Below are positions 1 to 5,878 of a stretch of DNA of 8,658 nucleotides, one piece after another. Position 1 is the first letter of the stretch, and each line of letters opens with the position of its first letter. Both the position numbers and the translations under genes were made by a program. Source of the stretch: XYD12-FULL-36-8 sp041739035 (GTDB taxonomy: Bacteria > Bacteroidota > Ignavibacteria > Ignavibacteriales > Ignavibacteriaceae); contig JBGSOQ010000262.1 in the NCBI GenBank assembly GCA_041739035.1, forward strand, positions 1-8,658, read 5' to 3'. The notes beneath the pieces were generated by a model, which worked only from the letters and a program-made list of their open reading frames with translations, was not told the origin of the DNA and searched no databases.

Positions 1-1
1 A

Positions 2-2197
2 CTCTGGTTTTTTGCCACTTATTTTTGTGTCGCACAGCTAAAAGAAATAAAGTTTGATATCAATGCTAAAACTGCGTTCGCCATAATTGTTGATGATAAA
101 ACATTTGCAAACTGTCAGGCAGCAATTCTTAATTATAAAAAATCGGTAGAGGAGGAGGGACTTGCGACTTACATCTTAGTAAATGATTGGAAGCTTCCAG
201 ATGAAATCAAAAATGAAATCATAAAGCTGTATAACCAAAAGCCTCTGCTGGAAGGCATAGTATTAATTGGTGATATACCAATACCTATGCTTCGGAACGG
301 GCAGCATTTTACCTCCGCATTCAAACTCGATGAAGACAAATATCCATGGTTCAGGTCATCTGTTCCTTCAGACTTATTCTATGAGGACTTCGATTTAAAG
401 TTTGAGTACCTTGGTCAGGATAGTGTTCATAAGTTATCTCACTATTATTTTTTCTTGCCGGAGTCACCGCAGAAAATTGAAAAAGAAATTTATTCCGCAA
501 GAATTAAACCTTCTGGAGTTGGGATAAATAAGTATGAAGTAATCAGTAAATACTTAAATCGTATAGCGGATCAGAAAAAAAAGAAAAATTATATAGATAA
601 TGCTTTAGTTTATTTGGGACATGGCTATTTATCTAATTCATTAACAGCTTGGGCAGATGAAAAAGCTTCTTTAAGAGAACAATTTCCTGAACTATTCCGG
701 TCAAGCGGAAGAATTAAGAATCTTTTTCATTCAATGAATGATGAGATGAAAGAAATACTGCTTGTTGAATTACAAGATCAAGATTTGGACATGGCAATTT
801 TTCATGCTCATGGAGATACTGATATGCAGTTAATCCTTGCATATCCCATTCCCCAAAATGTAAATGAGAATATTGAGTCAGTTAAGCTTTACCTCAGAAG
901 CAAATTAAGAACGGCTCAGCGGAGAAAGCAGCCAATTGAAGAAGCAAAGCAATATTTCATGAAGGAATTTGATGTTCCGGAATCTTGGTTTGAGGGGACA
1001 TTCGAAGATTCGCTTGTTGTTGCAGATTCAGTATTGGCTTACAAATTAGATATTTATCTTGATGACATTCGAAAAATCAAACCTCAGCCAAAGTATATTA
1101 TGTTTGATGAATGCTTCAATGGTTCATTCCATCTTGATGAGTATGTTGCCGGTGAGTATGTTTTTGGAAATGGAAACGTTGTAGTTGCAGAGGCAAACTC
1201 TGTTAATGTCCTTCAGGATAAATGGCCCGATGAACTTCTTGGATTGTTAAATCTTGGTGTACGAGTTGGAGTCAGACATAAGGAAATAAATACTCTTGAA
1301 TCTCATTTAATAGGCGACCCGACATTCAAGTTCGATTCAAACTCGAAGATAGATCTAAACGAGAAAATTTTACTTGAAAAAAAGAACGTGAAACTTTGGC
1401 GGGATTTGTTAAAATCCGAGAGTGACGGGATTCGCGGCCTGGCAGTTAGATATGTTTTTAAAAATCTCAGAGCAAAATTTGAGAAAGAGTTGACTGAAAT
1501 TTACTTCAGCGATCCTGCTTTTAACGTTAGACTAAATGCACTTAAATGTCTTGCTGAGCTTAATACGACAACATTCCACCAAATTCTGAAGAAATCCATA
1601 AATGATCCTTTCGAATTCATACGACGAAAGACGGCTGAATGGATGGGTGAAATCGGGCTTAAAGAATATTTACCATTTTTGGCCAAACAGATAATTATTG
1701 ATGAGTCGCCAAGAGTCTCGTTTAATGGAAAAAGTTCTTTAACTTTTATTAGTTCAAAATTGGCTAAAGAAGAATGCGATAAATTTATAGATGCTCTGCC
1801 AGATGTTGCTTCAAAAGAAATATTAAAAAATCAGCTCGCGAGTTCTTTTATTAGAAGTGATGAATGGTTGAATAAGGAAATTATTCCTCATATTCTAAGT
1901 GATACATTAAAGCTAAAAAGTAAACTGCAGGAAGTTCGAACATTTAGAAATTACAAATTTGCCGAAGCGGTGCCATTTTTATTGGAACAATTACAAAATA
2001 AAAAACAGCCTGATTCGCTGCGTAGTTATATTGCAGAAGCTCTTGGCTGGTTTACTTTTTACCATGACAGAGAGAAAATAATAAAGGTTGTTGATGAAGT
2101 TTTAAATTCAAAGGATACTCCACAAATAATTAAGAATGAAGTGTTAAGAACAAAGAACAGATTATTGGCAGGCTCTAATGACGCAATGCTTCCTTAA
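2..2197 (+). CDS. Exported gingipain-like C25 cysteine peptidase with C-terminal HEAT-like repeats (5' partial)
   Basis: The frame is open from base 2, so the ATG at 287 is internal and the true start lies left of the window; 731 residues are visible (numbered here from base 2). Residues 1-12 are hydrophobic and end in VAQ, like the tail of a signal peptide, so export is inferred. The C25 fold follows directly: a first strand (AIIVDD), a Rossmann-like strand VLIGDIPIP near 87-95, a strand ending in HAHGD (268-272, likely catalytic His270), and DECFNG with the likely nucleophile Cys371. A GDPTF motif at about 438-442 matches the end of the domain. From about 460 to the end the protein is helical, with repeated HEAT-like units (for example DPAFNVRLNALKCLAEL). 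No type IX secretion C-terminal domain is seen. The His-Cys spacing of about 100 residues is far longer than in gingipains. Substrate is unknown. The stop is one base from the convergent gene's stop. Confidence 0.8.
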   Translation, partial: LWFFATYFCVAQLKEIKFDINAKTAFAIIVDDKTFANCQAAILNYKKSVEEEGLATYILVNDWKLPDEIKNEIIKLYNQKPLLEGIVLIGDIPIPMLRNGQHFTSAFKLDEDKYPWFRSSVPSDLFYEDFDLKFEYLGQDSVHKLSHYYFFLPESPQKIEKEIYSARIKPSGVGINKYEVISKYLNRIADQKKKKNYIDNALVYLGHGYLSNSLTAWADEKASLREQFPELFRSSGRIKNLFHSMNDEMKEILLVELQDQDLDMAIFHAHGDTDMQLILAYPIPQNVNENIESVKLYLRSKLRTAQRRKQPIEEAKQYFMKEFDVPESWFEGTFEDSLVVADSVLAYKLDIYLDDIRKIKPQPKYIMFDECFNGSFHLDEYVAGEYVFGNGNVVVAEANSVNVLQDKWPDELLGLLNLGVRVGVRHKEINTLESHLIGDPTFKFDSNSKIDLNEKILLEKKNVKLWRDLLKSESDGIRGLAVRYVFKNLRAKFEKELTEIYFSDPAFNVRLNALKCLAELNTTTFHQILKKSINDPFEFIRRKTAEWMGEIGLKEYLPFLAKQIIIDESPRVSFNGKSSLTFISSKLAKEECDKFIDALPDVASKEILKNQLASSFIRSDEWLNKEIIPHILSDTLKLKSKLQEVRTFRNYKFAEAVPFLLEQLQNKKQPDSLRSYIAEALGWFTFYHDREKIIKVVDEVLNSKDTPQIIKNEVLRTKNRLLAGSNDAMLP

Positions 2198-2198
2198 A

Positions 2199-2768
2199 CT
2201 AAAATAACTTGTAATAATAAATTAAAAGGAAAATCATTGGAATAAGAATTCCCAACGCGGTTAACCAAGCACCTCGACCAGTAATTCCCTTTTTCCCTCT
2301 AATCATAAACAAACCTGAAATGGCCAAAAACCCCAGCGCAATTGCGAAGATATCTGCGACAAATGTCCAAATTTCCTTTGGAGCATTGAGATGAAGAAAG
2401 TTTGTTTCTCGTATTAGTGTTCGGCTTTTAACTTTTTCTTGGGTCACCTCACCGGTTCTTAAATTGACTTCAATTGTATTTCCTTCTACGAAGATTTTCA
2501 AGTTATCCGGGTCAGGGGAGAAACTATTTTTCAGTTTTTCCTTCTCACCAAGTATATTTAAAATTTCAAAAACCAATTCTCGGGAAGCCAAGACACTGTC
2601 AGGAATAGGTTTAATTTTAGCAACTGATTTTTCTATAGAATAATTTGGATTCCATTCAGCAACATGATTCACGGCTACCCCCGAGATAGCATAAATCACT
2701 GTAAGACCTGCAGCTAAATACCCGATATCACGGTGAAGAATTCTAAGCCATTTACGCCATTTAACCAT
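2199..2768 (-). CDS. PepSY-associated transmembrane protein
   Basis: This is a 189-residue inner-membrane protein with three predicted helices, at about 15-35, 133-156 and 166-186, and a soluble loop of about 95 residues between the first two. The first helix carries the family signature: LHRDIGYLAAGL, then SGVAVNH and a following WNP. His12 and His35 flank this helix and His126 precedes the second. In PepSY-associated membrane proteins such histidines are thought to bind heme or support electron transfer, often in iron uptake or ferric reduction, but that role is inference here. Residues 90-110 (KIFVEGNTIEVNLRTGEV) look like a small PepSY-type beta unit. The start is supported by AGAGG (complement of 2774-2778) five bases before the ATG. 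It lies downstream of the DUF4920-like gene on the same strand, but a hairpin with a U-tract sits between them, so it may have its own transcription or depend on read-through. Confidence 0.8.
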   Translation of the reverse strand: MVKWRKWLRILHRDIGYLAAGLTVIYAISGVAVNHVAEWNPNYSIEKSVAKIKPIPDSVLASRELVFEILNILGEKEKLKNSFSPDPDNLKIFVEGNTIEVNLRTGEVTQEKVKSRTLIRETNFLHLNAPKEIWTFVADIFAIALGFLAISGLFMIRGKKGITGRGAWLTALGILIPMIFLLIYYYKLF

Positions 2769-2784
2769 ATCAACCTCTAGCTAT

Positions 2785-2867
2785 AAAAAAAGGTTGTCTA
2801 AAATAGTTGTTCCTGCACTCAAACTTAAATAATTAGGAACAGCAGGATGATTTTTTTAGGCAACCTT
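2785..2867 (-). terminator. Large two-tier hairpin with U-tract: rho-independent terminator or attenuator
   Basis: An outer inverted repeat pairs 2790-2803 with 2854-2867 (AAGGTTG, one non-Watson-Crick position, then CTAAAA). An inner one pairs 2806-2814 with 2835-2843, built on TGTTCCT/AGGAACA around a 20-base loop. Read on the minus strand, the outer stem runs into seven U residues (complement of 2785-2791), as in a rho-independent terminator for the DUF4920-like gene ending at 2883. It ends only 16 bases before the start of the PepSY gene, so it could also act as an attenuator or 5' leader for that gene. The hairpin is larger than a typical terminator, so a small mobile palindromic repeat is an alternative. 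No mapped transcript ends are available. Confidence 0.6.
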
Positions 2868-2882
2868 CAAATTCTATTAAAA

Positions 2883-3347
2883 CTATTTAATAATAGCACC
2901 CAATCCTTTTATTTGATAATAAGTTGTCGGTCCGGAAACTGAATTTGGATCAAATTCTTTTCCATGTTCTTCAGCTTCGTGTTTTGCTCTTTCAATAGCC
3001 TGTTCTTTTGTCATTTTGATTTCGTAAACTTGACCTTCAACAACAGCAGATTTCCCTAACTCTTCCATCGGGAAAACAATTTCACCATCATTAACTTTAA
3101 CCTTTATTTTTTGATACGGTTTGTCGCTCGCCAATTCAATCCAGCATCCCCTTTTTTCACAGACTCCTATAACAGTTCCTTCAACCAAAACTTTTTTACC
3201 TACGAAATCGTTAGGTTTTTCAAGGATAGCAGAGATTTTTGTTTTTTCTTTTAGATTCAACCTTTTGCCGTATTTATTACCATCTCCGGCATAAGTATTA
3301 TTTAACAGTAAGAAAATTGCACTTACAATCATCAAAATATTTTTCAT
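2883..3347 (-). CDS. DUF4920-like exported protein, OB-fold type
   Basis: The chosen ATG at 3347 gives 154 residues beginning with a signal peptide: MKN, a hydrophobic run and a likely cleavage after TYA (residue 20). A start 14 codons upstream at 3389 is possible, but it would put extra residues before the signal peptide and has no ribosome binding site, whereas the chosen start has AAAGG seven bases upstream. The core, about 42-112, reads as a small beta-barrel domain of the DUF4920 kind: DFVGKKVLVEGTV, then VCEKRGCW with Cys63 and Cys68, then VVEGQVYE. The two cysteines could bind a metal or form a disulfide in the periplasm. A charged helical insert (113-131) precedes a closing beta segment (TTYYQIKGLGAII). 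Function of the family is unknown. The neighbour downstream is the PepSY membrane protein, which hints at an envelope metal or redox role. Confidence 0.72.
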   Translation of the reverse strand: MKNILMIVSAIFLLLNNTYAGDGNKYGKRLNLKEKTKISAILEKPNDFVGKKVLVEGTVIGVCEKRGCWIELASDKPYQKIKVKVNDGEIVFPMEELGKSAVVEGQVYEIKMTKEQAIERAKHEAEEHGKEFDPNSVSGPTTYYQIKGLGAIIK

Positions 3348-3354
3348 ACACAAA

Positions 3355-3359
3355 CCTTT
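3355..3359 (-). promoter_or_regulatory. Ribosome binding site that decides the DUF4920-like start
   Basis: On the minus strand these bases read AAAGG and lie seven bases before the ATG at 3347. The alternative ATG at 3389 is preceded only by AT-rich sequence (TTTAATATATTTGC). The position of the signal peptide agrees with the shorter start. Confidence 0.5.
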
Positions 3360-3530
3360 ATATTTAATATCAATAAATAATTTATTCATGCAAATATATT
3401 AAACTTTTTGAATCAAAATAGTTGAAAATGATAGTTCTACTAAAATGTGTCTAAATTACAAATTTCAAAAAAATAATCAACAGTATCAGTTTTCACAAAA
3501 ATTTTTTATGTAATCATACATCTTTACTGG

Positions 3531-3558
3531 TTGACCTATAAATGTCACTGATTAAATT
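3531..3558 (+). promoter_or_regulatory. Candidate promoter for the flavoenzyme pair
   Basis: TTGACC at 3531-3536 resembles a -35 box. It is followed after 16 bases by TAAATT (3553-3558), a weak -10 match. Transcription would start near 3565, giving a leader of about 88 bases before the ATG at 3653 and ruling out translation from the ATG at 3542. The region is AT-rich, so chance matches are easy, and Bacteroidota promoters often differ from this consensus. Confidence 0.3.
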
Positions 3559-3583
3559 TTTTTTAGCTCACTCTTTTCCGACC

Positions 3584-3597
3584 TTTTTACGTAAAAA
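3584..3597. promoter_or_regulatory. Perfect 14-bp palindrome, possible operator
   Basis: The sequence TTTTTACGTAAAAA is self-complementary without a spacer. It lies about 20 bases after the predicted transcription start and 55 bases before the nitroreductase-like ATG, where a dimeric repressor could block transcription. No regulator gene is in the window, and palindromes of T and A runs are common in such AT-rich DNA; the central ACGT makes this one a little less trivial. Confidence 0.3.
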
Positions 3598-3652
3598 TGC
3601 AGAGCGAATAAAAAAAATCATTATTTTATTTGTGTATAAATTTAGAAATTTT

Positions 3653-4279
3653 ATGAAACCCTTTTTTACTTGTTTGTTTTTACTTGCAAATAGTTTACTT
3701 GCACAGAGTCATATCATATTAAATCCTCCTAGTTTGGAAAGAGGATTACCAGTTATGAAAGCCTTATCTCTAAGAACATCTGAACGCGAGTTCGATACTA
3801 CTAGTTTAAGACTTCAAGATTTATCGGATTTAGTTTGGGCTGCTAACGGTATAAATCGTCCCGAGAGTGGAAAACGCACAGCTCCATCAGCAATAAATGC
3901 TCAGGACATCGATGTGTATGTTTTCTTGAAACAAGGCGCGTATTTATATGATCCCAATAAACACTCGTTGGATTTAGTTGTTTCCGGAGACTATCGAGAG
4001 TTAGTTGCCGGAAGCCAGCATGATGTTTCAAAAGCCCCAGTTATCTGTTTGCTTGTTTCAGATATATCAAGATTTGCTCGAGGTGACGAATCAAAAAAGA
4101 TGATTTGGGCAGCGGAAGATGCTGGAATTGTATCACAAAACATTTCGCTTTTTTGCGCGTCTGTTGGGTTAGTCTCGGTACCGCGTGCAACAATGGAACA
4201 ACAGAAGCTGAGAGAATTACTCAAGCTTAAAAATTCACAGCAATTAATGTTAAATAATCCGGTATCATATAAAAAGTGA
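3653..4279 (+). CDS. Exported SagB-type nitroreductase-family flavoprotein
   Basis: The start at 3653 gives 208 residues beginning with a clear signal peptide (hydrophobic run 4-16, likely cleavage after LLAQ at residue 18). The longer start at 3542 would add 37 basic and hydrophobic residues ahead of it. The mature part has nitroreductase-family features: RTSEREF at 41-47, whose Arg and Ser positions bind FMN phosphate in the family; a helix LQDLSDLVWAANGINRP; the segment RTAPSAINAQ at 75-84; and a late helix SQNISLFCASVGL at 161-173. This arrangement is closest to the SagB/ThcOx-type branch, which includes dehydrogenases and many uncharacterised oxidoreductases. The product is expected to be an FMN enzyme reducing or oxidising small molecules outside the cytoplasm; substrate is unknown. 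The ribosome binding site is weak. An ene-reductase gene follows after 48 bases on the same strand, probably in the same operon. Confidence 0.8.
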   Translation: MKPFFTCLFLLANSLLAQSHIILNPPSLERGLPVMKALSLRTSEREFDTTSLRLQDLSDLVWAANGINRPESGKRTAPSAINAQDIDVYVFLKQGAYLYDPNKHSLDLVVSGDYRELVAGSQHDVSKAPVICLLVSDISRFARGDESKKMIWAAEDAGIVSQNISLFCASVGLVSVPRATMEQQKLRELLKLKNSQQLMLNNPVSYKK

Positions 4280-4327
4280 TGAGACATCTCAATTGATTAA
4301 AAAATTAAGAAGGGACTAAGCTCCGAA

Positions 4328-5422
4328 ATGCAAGCACTCTTGACAGATTACAATCTCGGCGGAATTAAACTGAATAATAGAATAGTAATGGCTCCGATGA
4401 CTAGGAGAAGGGCAAATAATTCGGAGAATGCTCCAACTGATCTTCATGTGGAATATTATAGGCAAAGATCTTCAGCCGGATTGATAATTACAGAAGGATC
4501 ACAAATTTCTACAATAGCAGTAGGATATGTAAACACTCCCGGCATTTATTCTAAAGCACAGATTGAAGCTTGGAAAAAAGTCACACAAGCCGTGCATGAA
4601 GAGGATGGAAAAATATTTATTCAGCTTTGGCATGTTGGAAGAATTTCACATCCGGATTTTCATAATGGCGAACTCCCGCTTGCACCTTCGGCAATAAATC
4701 CTAAATTGAAGTTATCTTCTCCTAAAGGACATACAGAAACGGTAACTCCCAAAGAAATGACAATTGAAGAGATCAAATCAACAGTGCGTGATTTCAAATC
4801 TGCTGCTGAAAATGCAATACTAGCAGGCTTTGATGGAATAGAAGTTCATTCATCAAACGGATATTTGTTTCATCAATTTTTTAATAGATGTTCAAACGTA
4901 AGAACCGATGAATACGGAGGTTCAATTGAAAATCGCGCAAGATTTCTTTTTGAAGTTATAGAAGAAATAAAAAAAGTGATACCAGAAAATCAAATCGGGT
5001 TACGATTTAATCCATCGCTCCATGGGGCTTCGGGAATGATTGTAGATGAAGAAACAACCCCCACATTTGATTATATCATAAATCGTCTTAATGATTACAA
5101 GTTGGCTTATATTCATCTTACAGAAACCCTTCCGGATGTGATAAATGTTCCATATGCAGAGCCTCATATAGCAAAAAGATATCGTAAAATTTATAAGGGA
5201 ACTATAATTATTAACCGAGCATTTGATCGGGATAAAGGTAATAAAATAATAGAAGAAGGATTAGCAGATTTAGTTTCCTTTGGAAGATTATTCATTTCAA
5301 ATCCTGACTTACCGGAGAGATTTGCTCAGAATGCCGAATTATCAGCATGGGATTCGACAACATTTTATACATCGGGACCAAAAGGTTATATTGATTATCC
5401 CAAATTGCCGATCAAGATTTGA
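4328..5422 (+). CDS. nemA: Old Yellow Enzyme family ene-reductase (NemA-like)
   Basis: This is a complete 364-residue cytoplasmic FMN enzyme of the classical Old Yellow Enzyme class, which uses NAD(P)H to reduce activated C=C bonds and often nitro compounds or nitrate esters. Visible hallmarks are APMTRRR at 22-28 (Thr25 near the flavin), YYRQRSSAGLIITEGSQIS at 43-61, IQLWHVGR at 98-105 (Gln99), and HSSNGY at 174-179. The last supplies the His/Asn pair that holds the substrate and the Tyr proton donor; the usual motif is HGANGY, so the middle pair differs. RTDEYGGSIENR follows at 192-203, and the phosphate-binding FGRLFISNPDLPER at 318-331 closes the barrel. Length and ends match the family. 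There is no signal peptide. GAAGGG lies about 13 bases before the ATG, a rather long spacing. It is paired with the exported nitroreductase-like gene, suggesting a shared role in handling electrophilic or nitro compounds. Confidence 0.93.
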   Translation: MQALLTDYNLGGIKLNNRIVMAPMTRRRANNSENAPTDLHVEYYRQRSSAGLIITEGSQISTIAVGYVNTPGIYSKAQIEAWKKVTQAVHEEDGKIFIQLWHVGRISHPDFHNGELPLAPSAINPKLKLSSPKGHTETVTPKEMTIEEIKSTVRDFKSAAENAILAGFDGIEVHSSNGYLFHQFFNRCSNVRTDEYGGSIENRARFLFEVIEEIKKVIPENQIGLRFNPSLHGASGMIVDEETTPTFDYIINRLNDYKLAYIHLTETLPDVINVPYAEPHIAKRYRKIYKGTIIINRAFDRDKGNKIIEEGLADLVSFGRLFISNPDLPERFAQNAELSAWDSTTFYTSGPKGYIDYPKLPIKI

Positions 5423-5513
5423 AAATGATTTTTATTTATTCTCTTTTTATAAAAGAAAACTCATTTACAAAGCAATCATTCTAATTAATTCAAAGTAAAT
5501 ACCTTAACACAGT

Positions 5514-5855
5514 ATGAACAAAAAAGAAATTAAGAATAAGTACAAACAGACTTTACAGCCAATGGGCGTTTATCAGATTAAGAATTTAGTAAATGGGAAG
5601 ATTTTTATTGGCAGCAGTGCAAATCTTCCCGGTAAAATAAATAGCCAAAAATTCCAGCTTAACCTTGGCTCACATCCTAATCAAGAGCTTCAAAATGATT
5701 ATACAAAATTGGGAAGCGATAATTTTGCTTTTGAAATCATTGATTATCTTTAACCAAAAGAGGATAAAGACTATAATTATGTTGATGATTTGAAAGTATT
5801 AAAGGAGCTTTGGATTGAAAAGCTTTCAACAAATTCTCCCAATGGTTATAATTAA
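5514..5855 (+). pseudogene. Small GIY-YIG family gene interrupted by an in-frame TAA
   Basis: The first 79 codons encode an N-terminal lysine-rich helix, then MGVYQIKN (GIY-like, 17-24) and KIFIGSS (YIG-like, 29-35), then FQLNLGSHPNQELQNDY and NFAFEIIDYL. This matches a family of small, roughly 110-residue GIY-YIG domain proteins in Bacteroidota-like bacteria. Translation stops at TAA 5751-5753, but the same frame continues for 33 more codons (PKEDKDYNYVDDLKVLKELW and on to NGYN) before TAA at 5853. That tail looks like the normal C-terminal helix of the family, so a GAA-to-TAA change is the simplest explanation. No arginine occurs anywhere in the product, including the region after the YIG motif where the family's catalytic Arg is expected, so nuclease activity is doubtful even without the stop. 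No ribosome binding site is evident. It could be a pseudogene, a sequencing error or a truncated functional protein. Confidence 0.72.
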
Positions 5856-5878
5856 ATGTTTATCCGTAAGCAATTGAG

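Larger units (their letters stand above)
3348..3652. other. Divergent intergenic region (305 bases)
   Basis: This very AT-rich spacer separates the minus-strand DUF4920-like gene from the plus-strand nitroreductase-like gene and must hold the promoters for both. It includes the upstream in-frame extensions of both genes, which were rejected as coding because each would bury a signal peptide. A sigma-70-like promoter candidate and a perfect palindrome are listed separately. No convincing minus-strand promoter could be singled out by eye. Confidence 0.6.

Noticed and set aside
1501..1686. Open minus-strand frame of 61 codons within the peptidase gene
   Set aside because: It lies wholly antisense to the HEAT-like part of a well-supported gene and has no recognisable features.
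3348..3389. N-terminal extension of the DUF4920-like gene from the ATG at 3389
   Set aside because: The ATG at 3347 has AAAGG at good spacing and starts exactly at a signal peptide; the upstream ATG has neither.
3542..3652. N-terminal extension of the nitroreductase-like gene from the ATG at 3542
   Set aside because: It would place 37 residues before a clear signal peptide and overlaps the candidate promoter.
3843..4287. Two overlapping minus-strand open frames (62 and 98 codons)
   Set aside because: Both are antisense to the nitroreductase-like gene, whose motifs are clear on the plus strand.
5280..5498. 72-codon plus-strand frame overlapping the end of the ene-reductase gene
   Set aside because: Most of it is an out-of-frame reading of the conserved ene-reductase C-terminus, and the remainder is low-complexity AT-rich spacer.
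5430..5513. Possible terminator after the ene-reductase gene
   Set aside because: There is only an AT-only near-palindrome (TTTTATAAAA) with no GC-containing stem, so nothing can be claimed.
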